From positions 1 through 38,887 of the forward strand of contig NZ_FZOD01000083.1 in the NCBI RefSeq assembly GCF_900188345.1: 38,887 nt of DNA. The letters are read 5' to 3'. How positions within the stretch are numbered: the stretch's first letter is position 1; each line of letters opens with the position of its first letter. The DNA is from Streptosporangium subroseum (GTDB lineage Bacteria; Actinomycetota; Actinomycetes; Streptosporangiales; Streptosporangiaceae). Made by a program: the position numbers and the translations under genes. Below the pieces are notes generated by a model. The model saw only the letters and a list, made by a program, of their open reading frames with translations, was not told the origin of the DNA and did not search any database. Of the stretch, positions 31,575 through 38,887 are shown in pieces.

Positions 31575-31902
31575 GCCCGCCTCCTATCAAACGTGTGGAA
31601 CCGGCTCTGCCCCCACACGCGCGGCAAGACGCGACACCCTGTGTGCGTGCCGCCGGACGGGAATGGCCCGACCACCTGTTCTTACCTGCGGCCCGGCCAT
31701 TCAGCCTACCGGTTCACGCCGTTCACGCGCCCTGTGAGCTCGGGCATACGAGCCATATGGAATTCGAGCCGGCGGGGGAGACGGGTGGCCGTTCCCCCGC
31801 CCCGTCCGCCTACTTCCTGCCGAAGACCCAGAACTCGTCGGCGTTAAGGGTGGTGAACACTGCGATGTGAGAGGGGTGAGGGAAGACCGCCGGCGCGGCC
31901 GG
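31575..31902. other. Intergenic region between regulator and ABC permease
   Basis: A 328-bp stretch with no supported gene. It should hold the regulator promoter at its left end. Two adjacent GTTCACGC-type 9-bp repeats (31712-31729) resemble half sites but have the wrong spacing for a PHO box. Confidence 0.45.
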
Positions 31903-33012
31903 TCAATCCGGCTGTTTGCTCGCCACCACCGCTGACACGGCGGCTCCTCGGCGCTGGAACCGCTGCTGGCCCTGGTCGAGCACCACGGCGAGGATGATCA
32001 CAGCTCCCTTGATGAGGATCTGCCAGAACGTCGACACGCCCAGGATCACCAGGCCGTCGGCGAGGAATCCGATGACGAAGGCGCCGACGAGGGTGCCCCG
32101 TACGGTGCCCCGCCCCCCGCTCAGCGCGGCGCCGCCGATGACCACCGCGGCGATCGCGTTGAGCTCGTACGTCTCCCCGGCCTGCGGCGTCGCCGAGGTC
32201 AGCTCGGACGCGATGATGAGGCCGGCGATCGCGGCGCAGGCGCCGGAGATCACGTAGACGGCCGTCTTGACCCGGCGGATCGGCACGCCGGACAGCTCCG
32301 CCGCCCGCTCGTTGCCGCCCGTGGCGTACAACCACCGGCCGAAGGGGCTCTTGGAGAGCAGCAGCATGACGGCGATCGCGAGGACGATCATGATCCAGAT
32401 CGAGGTGGGAAGGCCGAGCGGGCGTCCGCTGCCGAGAAGGCCGAAGCCCGTGTTGCCGAGCGCGGGGTTGCCTCCCAGGTTGGGATAGGTCGAGCCGTTC
32501 GAGATGAGCAGCGCGATTCCCCGCGCCACGTAGAGCATCCCGAGCGTCGCGATGAACGGCGCCACCTTGAACCGGGTGACGAGGATCCCGTTCACCAGGC
32601 CGACCAGCATGCCGACCGCGACGCAGAGCACGATGACGGCCCACACCGGCGGATAGGCGATCAGGTCGACGAACCCGAGGTTGAGACCCTGGAGCAGCTC
32701 TCCGGCGACGACGCCGGAGAGCCCGATGATCGAGCCGACCGACAGGTCGATGCCGCCCTTGAGGATGACCAGCAGCATGCCCAGCGCGATCACGCCGTTG
32801 ATCGCGACGTGCTTGGTCATCGTGATGAGGTTCGGCACGGTGAGGAAGGAGTCCGACAGCAGGCCGAAGACGATGATCAGGACCGCGAGCGCGATGAACG
32901 CGCGCAGCTCGAACACGCCGTTCAGCAGCGAGAGGCGGCGGACCTCGGCCGCGGCCTTCCCGGGTGTGGCGGGGCCCGGCGGCGGGGCGACGGTGGTTCT
33001 CGTGGAGGTCAT
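31903..33012 (-). CDS. Sugar ABC transporter permease (RbsC-like)
   Basis: A 369-residue membrane protein of the branched/ribose-type permease family with about ten hydrophobic segments. Typical marks: L-V-I-L-K-G-G-I-D-L-S-V-G-S-I-I-G-L-S-G-V near residue 85, A-P-F-I-A-T-L-G-M-L near 150, and A-I-A-A-V-V-I-G-G-A-A-L-S-G-G-R-G-T-V near 290, the coupling region to the ATPase. Its start overlaps the end of the ATPase gene by 4 bases (33009-33012). It would form the channel for a monosaccharide or polyol. No substrate-binding protein gene follows. Confidence 0.92.
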   Translation of the reverse strand: MTSTRTTVAPPPGPATPGKAAAEVRRLSLLNGVFELRAFIALAVLIIVFGLLSDSFLTVPNLITMTKHVAINGVIALGMLLVILKGGIDLSVGSIIGLSGVVAGELLQGLNLGFVDLIAYPPVWAVIVLCVAVGMLVGLVNGILVTRFKVAPFIATLGMLYVARGIALLISNGSTYPNLGGNPALGNTGFGLLGSGRPLGLPTSIWIMIVLAIAVMLLLSKSPFGRWLYATGGNERAAELSGVPIRRVKTAVYVISGACAAIAGLIIASELTSATPQAGETYELNAIAAVVIGGAALSGGRGTVRGTLVGAFVIGFLADGLVILGVSTFWQILIKGAVIILAVVLDQGQQRFQRRGAAVSAVVASKQPD

Positions 33013-34553
33013 CGCGCGTCGCCTCCGGCCGTATCGATGGCGGCGCCGTCCGACACACTCATCAGTTCCTCCCGGGTTATCTCGCCGCGCCGAAATTCGC
33101 CGACGACGACGCCGCGGGCGAGTACCAGCAGCCGGTCGGGGATGTGCAGGGCCTCCTCGGCGTCCGACGTGGTGAAGACGACGGCCAGACCGCGTCGTGC
33201 CTGCGCCGCCATGAGCTCGAAGATGTCCGCCTTGGCGCCCACGTCGACGCCGCGCGAGGGCTCGTCCAGCAGCAGCACCCGAGGGTCGGTCAGCAGCGCC
33301 TTGCCGATGACCACCTTCTGCTGGTTGCCGCCGCTCAGCGAGCCGATGGACGCTCCGGCGCCGCTCGTCTTGACGGTGACGTCGGAGATCATCCGTTCGA
33401 CGGCGCTCCGCTCCCGCTCGCGGGAGACGAACAATCGCCGGACGAACGTGCCCAGCCCCGCCAGGGAGAGGTTCTCCCCGACCGACATCGTCTGGACGAG
33501 CCCGTCGCGCTGGCGGTCCCCGGGGACCAGGATCACGCCCTGGTCGATGTGGTCGCGGATCCCGGAGTCCTCCAACGGGACGCCGGAGAGCAGGATCTCG
33601 CCCGACACCGGCGGGATCCGGCCGGCGAGCGCTTCGAGGAGTTCGGTACGGCCCGAGCCCATCAGGCCGTAGATCCCGACGATCTCGCCTTCCCTGACGG
33701 TCAGCGAGAGATCGTCGATCGCGAGGCGGTCGGGGTTGGCCGGATCCGCCACCACGAGGCCGCGCAGGGTCAGCAGCTCGTCCCCGACGACCGGGACACG
33801 GTCCGGGAACAGGGAGTCCTGGTCGCGGCCGACCATCTGCTCCACGATCCAGCGGATGTTCACCCCCGCGGCGTTCGACGTGGCGACGAGCTGCCCGTCG
33901 CGCAGGACGACGACGTCGTCGGCGATCTCCAGGGCCTCGTCCAGGTGGTGGGAGATGTAGACGACCGCGACCCCGCTCGCGGTCAGCTCCCGGATGACCC
34001 GGAACAGGACCTCGACCTCCGGGGCGGTGAGCGCGGAGGTGGGCTCGTCCATGATCAGCACCCGGGCCTCCTGGAGGAGGGCCCGCGCGATCTCGACGAC
34101 CTGCTGCTGGCCGAGCCTGAGATCACCGACCAGCAGGTCGGGATCCAGGTTCTCCTCCAGCCTGCGGAGGATCGCGGTGGTGGTGGCCCGCTGGGCCGAA
34201 CGGTCGATCGACCCGAAGCCCCCGCTGATCTCGCGGGCCAGGAACAGGTTGTCCTGGATGCTCAGGTTGGGGCAGAGGCTGAGCTCCTGGTGGATGATCG
34301 AGATGCCCTGGTCGGCGGCGTCGCGGGGAGACAGGAGCTCGGTCGGGGCGCCGTCGAGCTCGACGTGGCCGGTGGTGGGGTGCTCGATGCCCGCCAGGAT
34401 CTTCATCAGGGTCGACTTGCCGGCCCCGTTCTCGCCGAACAGCGCGGTCACCCGCCCGGGGGCGACGCCGAAGTCGACTCCCCTGAGCGCGTGCGTGCCG
34501 CCGTACACCTTGGTGACGTCGCAGGCGCGCAGGACGTGGGTCGAGGCCTTCAC
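33009..34553 (-). CDS. Sugar ABC transporter ATP-binding protein, two-domain (RbsA/MglA-like)
   Basis: A 514-residue protein with two fused ABC domains. The first has Walker A G-E-N-G-A-G-K-S-T, Q-loop H-Q-E-L-S-L, signature L-R-L-G-Q-Q-Q-V-V-E and Walker B V-L-I-M-D-E-P-T-S-A-L. The second has a degenerate Walker A M-G-S-G-R-T-E-L-L, signature L-S-G-G-N-Q-Q-K and Walker B V-L-L-L-D-E-P-S-R-G-V-D. A degenerate second P-loop is usual for this family. The gene overlaps both the upstream DUF2291 gene (34550-34553) and the downstream permease by 4 bases, so the three are translated together. Confidence 0.94.
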   Translation of the reverse strand: MKASTHVLRACDVTKVYGGTHALRGVDFGVAPGRVTALFGENGAGKSTLMKILAGIEHPTTGHVELDGAPTELLSPRDAADQGISIIHQELSLCPNLSIQDNLFLAREISGGFGSIDRSAQRATTTAILRRLEENLDPDLLVGDLRLGQQQVVEIARALLQEARVLIMDEPTSALTAPEVEVLFRVIRELTASGVAVVYISHHLDEALEIADDVVVLRDGQLVATSNAAGVNIRWIVEQMVGRDQDSLFPDRVPVVGDELLTLRGLVVADPANPDRLAIDDLSLTVREGEIVGIYGLMGSGRTELLEALAGRIPPVSGEILLSGVPLEDSGIRDHIDQGVILVPGDRQRDGLVQTMSVGENLSLAGLGTFVRRLFVSRERERSAVERMISDVTVKTSGAGASIGSLSGGNQQKVVIGKALLTDPRVLLLDEPSRGVDVGAKADIFELMAAQARRGLAVVFTTSDAEEALHIPDRLLVLARGVVVGEFRRGEITREELMSVSDGAAIDTAGGDAR

Positions 34554-35224
34554 GGTCCCTCCTCGATCGAGACCGGGGTGACGGTCACGGTGGTCGGGGT
34601 CAGGGGGCTGAAGGCGCCGACGAAGGTGATCTCCTTGCCGTCCAGGCTCCCCGCGTCCAGGGTGCTGAGCAGCTTCTGCCGCATCTCGTCGTTCAGGGCG
34701 GTGGCGGCGTCGGCGTACTCCACCTGGTTGAGGAACTGCCCGAAGGTGATGAACCCGGCCGCGTCGCGCAGCGCCGTGCCGTTGATGGCCGGGCCGACCT
34801 GCACGTACACCCGGGTGCCCTTGGGCAGGCCGGGCACGGTGACGCTCATCAGCCCGGACCTCACCTCGCCGGCCGTGCCGGTGGCCTTGACCGGGAAGCT
34901 GTAGAGGCCGATGCCCTGGTGGTGGCCGTACTTCTCACCGGCCGCGTCCTTGTCCGCGACCAGGGCCTTCAGCAGGACGGGAAGGGCGACGGCGTCCTTC
35001 TCGATCGCGGGAACGACCTTGCTCTCGTACGTCGCGGCCCCGTACGCGACCGGGTCGAACTTCTTCGGCGCGGCGGCCGGGGCCGTCTCCGGCGAGCGGT
35101 ACCGGGTGCTGAACCCGATGGCCGCCAGGAGGACCACGGCGACGGCGATGGCGATCCATCGCGCCGGGATCCGCCTGCCGGACGCCTGCGCACCACGCTG
35201 TCGCGTTGTAGCCGGCATGCTCAT
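34550..35224 (-). CDS. DUF2291 family protein
   Basis: A 224-residue membrane-anchored extracytoplasmic protein: one transmembrane helix (W-I-A-I-A-V-A-V-V-L-L-A-A-I-G-F) then a soluble domain with F-D-P-V-A-Y-G-A-A-T-Y, G-H-H-Q-G-I-G-L-Y-S-F-P-V-K-A-T-G and R-V-Y-V-Q-V-G-P-A-I-N-G-T-A-L-R-D. DUF2291 proteins are encoded with RbsABC-type sugar importers, apparently as accessory factors; the mechanism is not known to me. Its ATG overlaps the stop of the kinase remnant upstream (ATGA), and its own end overlaps the ATPase gene. AGGAG is about 7 bases before the start. Confidence 0.85.
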   Translation of the reverse strand: MSMPATTRQRGAQASGRRIPARWIAIAVAVVLLAAIGFSTRYRSPETAPAAAPKKFDPVAYGAATYESKVVPAIEKDAVALPVLLKALVADKDAAGEKYGHHQGIGLYSFPVKATGTAGEVRSGLMSVTVPGLPKGTRVYVQVGPAINGTALRDAAGFITFGQFLNQVEYADAATALNDEMRQKLLSTLDAGSLDGKEITFVGAFSPLTPTTVTVTPVSIEEGP

Positions 35225-35481
35225 ATGCCACTCCTCTCGGTCAGGCCGCCGCCCGCCTCCTGGCCGGCGTGGACGGGAAAGGCTCCTTGGTTCGCGTGGG
35301 CGGGGAAGGCCCCCTCGTTCGCGTGGGCGGGGTAGGACGTGGCTCTCCCGACCGCCTCGTGCCACACGGTGCGCCTGGCCGTGCGGTCGGGCTCGCCGGT
35401 CACCGGCCGGAACTCGTCCGCGGGCCGCGGACGGGCTTCGAGGTCGCCGAGGGTCCACAGGCCGGCGGCGTCGGCCACCCG
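35221..35481 (-). pseudogene. C-terminal remnant of a probable FGGY-type sugar kinase
   Basis: The frame reads A-D-A-A-G-L-W-T-L-G-D-L-E-A-R, then A-D-E-F-R-P-V and W-H-E-A-V-G-R-A, resembling the last 40 or so residues of FGGY carbohydrate kinases (A-G-x-W, F-x-P, W-x-x-A-V). The catalytic body is missing. Upstream it joins directly to the end of the isomerase remnant in a different frame; downstream it runs into a 9-residue tandem repeat (P-A-H-A-N-E-G-A-F type) and stops at a TGA overlapping the DUF2291 start. The identification rests on a short segment and is tentative. Confidence 0.4.
35264..35344. repeat. 27-bp tandem repeat, three imperfect copies
   Basis: Units at 35264, 35291 and 35318 share the core CGCGTGGGCGGGG with small changes. 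In the minus-strand remnant frame they encode a 9-residue repeat. The array lies just upstream of the DUF2291 start and may be slippage-prone. Confidence 0.7.
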
Positions 35482-36058
35482 GCGTCCTGTGCCCTCTGCG
35501 CCGCGGCGAGGCCCTCGCGGTCCACCAGACCCAGGGCGCGGTGGATGCTCCTCATCACGCGGATGCCCGCCTGGGCCGCCTCGACCGAGTCCTCCCTGAA
35601 GGGGAACTGGTCAAGCTGCCAGACACCCTCCCAGCCCGCATCGCGCAGGGCGTGGAAGAACTCTTGACGTAGTCGCAATCGAGCTCCCTGGCCGTCTCCA
35701 CTCCCCGCGAGACCAGCTCGACGGCCTGCCGGCGCACCTGCGGGTCGGGGTTGGTGAACGCTCCACGGACAAAACGCCTGGTGTAGATCTCCGGCGTGAC
35801 CGCGATGGCTCGCAGGCCGTTGCGCTTGAGCGCCGTCTTCACGTCGTCGAGCGGCAGGTCCGGGGGATCAAACGGGAACGTCAGGTCGACCACCGACAGA
35901 TCACCGACCTGACCTGCGAGGTCGATCGCCTCCAGCGTGCTGACCGGCGGGCCGTATCCATCCGTCGCATAACGATCCACATACCGGCCGAAGTGCCAGA
36001 TGCCTGCGCCGAAGGTCGGCTCTTGAATATCTATGCGTGAGTGACTAGGCATAACCAT
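35482..36058 (-). pseudogene. Sugar phosphate isomerase/epimerase with internal deletion
   Basis: The first 130 codons read as the start of an AP-endonuclease-2/xylose-isomerase-like TIM barrel: F-G-A-G-I-W-H-F-G-R-Y-V-D-R-Y, then L-E-A-I-D-L-A, T-P-E-I-Y-T-R-R-F-V-R-G-A-F-T-N-P-D and E-L-D-C-D-Y-V-K. At about 35667 the frame shifts and continues as the C-terminal part (Q-E-F-F-H-A-L-R-D-A-G-W-E-G, F-P-F-R-E-D-S-V-E-A, D-R-E-G-L-A-A-A-Q). About 110 residues of barrel, including expected metal ligands, are missing, so the product cannot be active. It heads the ABC importer operon and would have been the first catabolic enzyme for the imported sugar. Confidence 0.7.
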
Positions 36059-36202
36059 GGCGGTGGGATTGGCCGGACGTCTATGTCAATGAGATCTTTT
36101 GGCAACATAAGAATGAATTTCGGAGCGTCCTATGGGGTCGCCGCCGCGAGCTGGGTCATGCTCTCCGGCTGCTCTAAAGCTTGGCGTCTTTTCCCACAGC
36201 TA

Positions 36203-36268
36203 ACCATGCTTGACCTGGGCTTTCGCCCAAATCGGACCATGTTTGACCTGGTCTTTCCCCGATGTCGG
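36203..36268. repeat. 33-bp tandem repeat, two copies
   Basis: Units 36203-36235 and 36236-36268 agree at 27 of 33 positions (ACCATG-TTGACCTGG core). A weaker third copy may precede them. On the minus strand they encode an 11-residue repeat, but no supported gene is present. Confidence 0.65.
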
Positions 36269-36309
36269 ATGCCATCATTGATGATCTGGGCCGCAATTTC
36301 GGACCGCCT

Positions 36310-36760
36310 GTAATGCGGACTTCTTCGAGGCCTTGCCGCCTGCGCCGCTCGCGTCGCGCGCCGCCTGTGCCGTCCGTGTCCGCTCGCGTCGCGTGTTGCC
36401 TGTCCCGCCTGTCCCGCCTGTCCCGCCTGTGCCGCTCGCGTGGCGTGTCGTCCGTGCCTGTTCGCGTGGCGTGCCGTTCGTGCGGTTCGTGTCGCCGCGC
36501 CGGCCGGGCCGCTCTGCTGTCTCGCCATCCGCGAGGGCCACCGTCTGGCCGCCCGCGAGGGCCGCCATGTGAGTCGTTGCCCGTGAGGCCGCCTGTCCGC
36601 GCTGTCTCGTCGTCAACGAGGGGCGCGATGTGAGCCGCTACGGGGCTGTCATGTAAGTCGTTACCCGTGAGGGCCGCTGTACGCCGTCTCGCCGTCCGAG
36701 GAGGCCGCCTGGCCTGCTGTTCTTCGTCCGCCGGGCGGGAAATCGGGCGACGGTGGCTCC
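36310..36760. repeat. Low-complexity repetitive region
   Basis: About 450 bp of short degenerate repeats. Four CCTGTCCCG-type 9-bp units lie at 36399-36434. CGCTCGCGT and CGTGGCGTG motifs recur at 36350-36470. A longer direct repeat (ATGTGAGTCGTTGCCCGTGA near 36567 and a near copy about 85 bp further on) follows. Several frames stay open because of composition, but none has a recognisable family, so I treat 36059-36968 as non-coding or decayed. Confidence 0.55.
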
Positions 36761-36968
36761 GAAGGACCCGTCTGATCCGAGGTCTCGGGAGGCTCTGCTG
36801 ACGTGCGGCGATGTTTACTGTGTGATTGGTGGGAATTTGTGTCCGTTTAGCCGACTGACTCGCGTGGCTTACTCTCTCTTCGTAGTATCTATGCCAAACC
36901 GTGACCATGACCTGTAAGCCTTAGCAGCCGATGTAAACCGGTCGATCAACCTGGAACGGGGAGAAACT

Positions 36969-37874
36969 GTGCGGAAGTCCAAGACGCGGCGTCGAGTCGC
37001 GGTCAAGACAGCCGCGATCTCAGCAGTAGGTGCGGGCATCCTTTTCGGTGCAGTGCCTGCGATCGCCTCCATGTCCGCTGCTCCCAAGCTTGTGCACTAC
37101 ACCTGCGACGTCGGGGAGACGGGTCCGACGGGCATCCCGTACGCGTTCCAGATGGACCTCACCGGCCCGCTGGCGACGCCGACGCCGAACGCCACTGTCG
37201 TGGCGACGTGGAAGATCGATCAGCCCACCCCGGCCATCACCGCCACCGCGAGCATTCCGGCGACCGGTCGCCTCGCCGTCGAGGCGGACATGGTGATCGC
37301 CGGCACTCCTCTCCCGAGCCCTCTTGAGTCCCGCGTGGTCGACGCCACCGCCGCTGCGGCCCCGGCGACGGCCGGCCAGCCGCTGGCGCCGCCTCCCATG
37401 CTCGTCACGGTGACTCCCACGGCGACCGGCGCCATCACGCTTCGGCCCGAAGGGTTCACCCTGTACCTGAATTCCGGGACCGGGACCGGGGCCACCGACG
37501 TCGACCTGCTCGACTGCACTGTCGCGACCCCGGCGGAGGCGACCGCCGCGGCGCTGGTGATCAATGTGCAGACTCCCGGCGCCCCGGCGACCGGGCCCTC
37601 GTCGACCCCGCCTACGACCCCGCCCGCGACGCCCCCCACCACTCCTCCGATCACCACGCCCGAGCCGACCGTCACCCTCACCAGGACCAAGACGGCGGAT
37701 CCGGTCAAGACGGGCGGCCAGATCGAGAAGACCCCCGACGGCGCAGCAGCAACGGGCGGTGGCGGGGACGCCGGGCCGGACGCCCGTCTCATCATGTTCA
37801 GTGGCGCGCTGATGGTGGCGTTCGCCGGAATCGGCGGGCTGGTGCTGCGGCGCCGTACCGCGACCCGAGGCTGA
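36969..37874 (+). CDS. Wall-anchored surface protein, putative class F sortase substrate (second cassette)
   Basis: A 301-residue exported protein. A signal peptide with basic n-region (R-K-S-K-T-R-R-R) and core A-I-S-A-V-G-A-G-I-L-F-G-A-V-P-A-I-A is followed by K-L-V-H-Y-T-C and a beta-rich domain of about 140 residues with P-M-L-V-T-V and G-A-I-T-L-R-P-E-G-F, ending at a second Cys (L-L-D-C). Then comes a Thr/Pro stalk, the motif T-P-D-G-A-A-A-T-G (37731-37757), a hydrophobic segment and an R-R-R tail. The Y-T-C start, two-Cys domain and T-P-x-G-x-A-x-T-G motif are shared with the surface protein at 6111, which has an extra jelly-roll module. GGGGAGA precedes the GTG. G+C is normal for the window. 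A class F sortase gene follows at 13 bp. Confidence 0.72.
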   Translation: MRKSKTRRRVAVKTAAISAVGAGILFGAVPAIASMSAAPKLVHYTCDVGETGPTGIPYAFQMDLTGPLATPTPNATVVATWKIDQPTPAITATASIPATGRLAVEADMVIAGTPLPSPLESRVVDATAAAAPATAGQPLAPPPMLVTVTPTATGAITLRPEGFTLYLNSGTGTGATDVDLLDCTVATPAEATAAALVINVQTPGAPATGPSSTPPTTPPATPPTTPPITTPEPTVTLTRTKTADPVKTGGQIEKTPDGAAATGGGGDAGPDARLIMFSGALMVAFAGIGGLVLRRRTATRG

Positions 37875-37887
37875 TCGGGGTGGCCGG

Positions 37888-38772
37888 ATGAGCACTCCGA
37901 CGCCGGAAGGACGGCCGCCGGGGTATTCCGGGCCTGGGCCGCACTATCGGCAGGTGCCGGTCCAGCCGCCGTACGGGCAGCCTGGATATCAGCAGCAGGG
38001 CTACCAGCAGCCGGGATATCAGCAGTACGGCCCGCCGTACGAGGAGTGGCAGCCCGAGGCGCCCGTCGTCGCCGGCGGCCGGATCATGCGGTCGGTGCTC
38101 ATCCTGGCGGGGATCGCCGGGGTGGTCACGGTGCTCGTCGGCATGCTGCTCGTGCTGGCCGCGCCCGAGGAGTACGGCCTGGCCGACCAGCGCACCACGC
38201 TGCCGCCACGGAGCCAGGTGAACGCCGCGGAACCGGTGAACCCGTACTTCCAGGCGCCCGCGAACGCCCCGCCACCCGTGCCGAGCCTCCCGGCGGCCCC
38301 GGCCATGCAGCCGTCGACCCCGGTGCGCCTGGTCATCCCGAGGCTCGGCGTCAACGCGCCGATCAAGTCTGTCGGGCTCGACAGGCAGGGCGCGATCGAG
38401 GTGCCGCCGGTCTCCGCCGCGAACCTGGTCGGCTGGTACCGTTCGGGGCCCACGCCGGGGGAGGCCGGGCCCGCGATCCTGCTCGGGCACAAGGACACGC
38501 GCTCGGGAAGCGCGGTCTTCACCCGCCTCGACGAGATCCGCAACGGCGACGTCATCGAGGTGCACCGCAAGGACGGCATCATCGCGGTGTTCACCGTGGG
38601 CGGTCTCGAACAGGCGGGGAAGACGACGTTCCCGACCCAGCGGGTGTACGGCGAATCGCCCAACCCCCAGCTTCACGTGATCACGTGCGGTGGCACCTAC
38701 GACCGCACGACCGGCCACTACACCGACAACGTCATCGCCTACGCGACCATGACGAGCACCCGCAAGGAATGA
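37888..38772 (+). CDS. Class F sortase (second cassette)
   Basis: A 294-residue membrane-bound transpeptidase. The N-terminus is Pro/Gln/Tyr-rich with G-Y-Q-Q-x-type repeats (about 25-50), then a transmembrane helix (V-L-I-L-A-G-I-A-G-V-V-T-V-L-V-G-M-L-L-V) and a sortase barrel from about residue 145. His201 is in L-L-G-H-K-D-T-R and Cys267 in V-I-T-C-G-G; the His-Cys spacing (66) equals that of the first sortase. After the Cys it reads G-H-Y-T-D-N-V-I-A-Y-A; the catalytic Arg is not assigned, although Arg252 in Q-R-V-Y-G is conserved in both. The gene is 13 bp downstream of its likely substrate, and the two form one operon. Confidence 0.87.
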   Translation: MSTPTPEGRPPGYSGPGPHYRQVPVQPPYGQPGYQQQGYQQPGYQQYGPPYEEWQPEAPVVAGGRIMRSVLILAGIAGVVTVLVGMLLVLAAPEEYGLADQRTTLPPRSQVNAAEPVNPYFQAPANAPPPVPSLPAAPAMQPSTPVRLVIPRLGVNAPIKSVGLDRQGAIEVPPVSAANLVGWYRSGPTPGEAGPAILLGHKDTRSGSAVFTRLDEIRNGDVIEVHRKDGIIAVFTVGGLEQAGKTTFPTQRVYGESPNPQLHVITCGGTYDRTTGHYTDNVIAYATMTSTRKE

Positions 38773-38792
38773 GCGCCGCCGGCCTGCCGGCA

Positions 38793-38887
38793 GTCCACGC
38801 GGTCAGGGCGGGCCGATGGGGAACGGTCACGGGTCCACGCGGTCAGGGCGGGCCGATGGGGAACGGTCACGGGTCCACGCGGTCAGG
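38793..38887. repeat. 40-bp perfect tandem repeat at window end
   Basis: Two identical 40-bp units (38793-38832 and 38833-38872) and the first 15 bases of a third, cut by the end of the window. They start 20 bp after the sortase stop codon. The unit contains GGTCACGGGTCCACGCGGTC. The true copy number is unknown. Confidence 0.9.

Noticed and set aside
31712..31729. PHO-box-like GTTCACGC repeats
   Set aside because: The repeat period is 9 bases rather than 11 and the location, after an ABC permease gene, does not suit phosphate control.
32964..34904. Long plus-strand open frame (646 codons) opposite the ABC genes
   Set aside because: Composition shadow of the ATPase and DUF2291 genes; no recognisable motifs.
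36174..36908. Minus-strand frame of 244 codons in the repetitive region
   Set aside because: Amino acid content follows the DNA repeats; no domain, signal peptide or credible ribosome site.

Overview
The window is about 70% G+C with strongly GC-biased third codon positions. It carries an XRE regulator/DUF397 pair, ECF41-type sigma factors, an F420-type oxidoreductase, class F sortases and a DnaE1-type replicative polymerase. Together these point to a filamentous actinomycete, most likely of the Streptosporangiaceae; the family is an inference. Apart from dnaE almost everything is accessory: regulators, redox enzymes, surface proteins and transport. No tRNA, rRNA, CRISPR array or transposase was seen.

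Layout. 1-6 kb: PRC-barrel protein, FUSC-type membrane protein, a deletion scar joining the start of a COE-type epimerase gene to the end of an ECF41 sigma gene (with an apparently intact ECF41-type promoter), a LUD protein divergent from a complete ECF41 sigma gene, and a long-chain-type acyl-CoA dehydrogenase. 6.1-8.6 kb: first surface-protein/class F sortase cassette, followed by a 60-bp tandem repeat. 8.8-11.5 kb: FAD monooxygenase divergent from a GntR-TetR double-domain regulator, with palindromic operators between them. 11.7-13 kb: secreted RCC1-repeat protein built of exact 150-bp units. 13.2-16.7 kb: dnaE. 17-19 kb: small conserved protein and XRE/DUF397 pair. 19-22.6 kb: two alpha/beta hydrolases, a PPOX-fold protein and an ECF sigma factor with SnoaL-like tail. 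22.7-25.1 kb: Arg/Trp-rich exported protein, STAS protein, ANTAR fragment and His-rich protein. 25.3-26.7 kb: PiT phosphate transporter with a coupled 67-residue membrane protein. 27-30.5 kb: ATP-grasp-like protein, LLM oxidoreductase, secreted glycerophosphodiesterase. 30.6-36.1 kb: sugar ABC importer operon (SorC-type regulator, permease, double ATPase, DUF2291) whose catabolic genes have decayed. 36.2-36.8 kb: low-complexity DNA. 37-38.8 kb: second surface-protein/class F sortase cassette, again followed by a tandem repeat that runs off the window.

The most interesting theme is the pair of paralogous cassettes at 6.1-8.6 kb and 37-38.8 kb. Each holds one exported wall-anchor-like protein and, 13-14 bp downstream, one class F sortase. 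The two substrates share an N-terminal Cys-bounded domain and the same unusual pre-anchor motif (T-P-x-G-x-A-x-T-G) instead of LPxTG, suggesting dedicated sortase-substrate pairs. A second theme is decay by deletion: the ECF41/epimerase scar, the sugar isomerase/kinase scar, the RCC1 frameshift and the ANTAR fragment.
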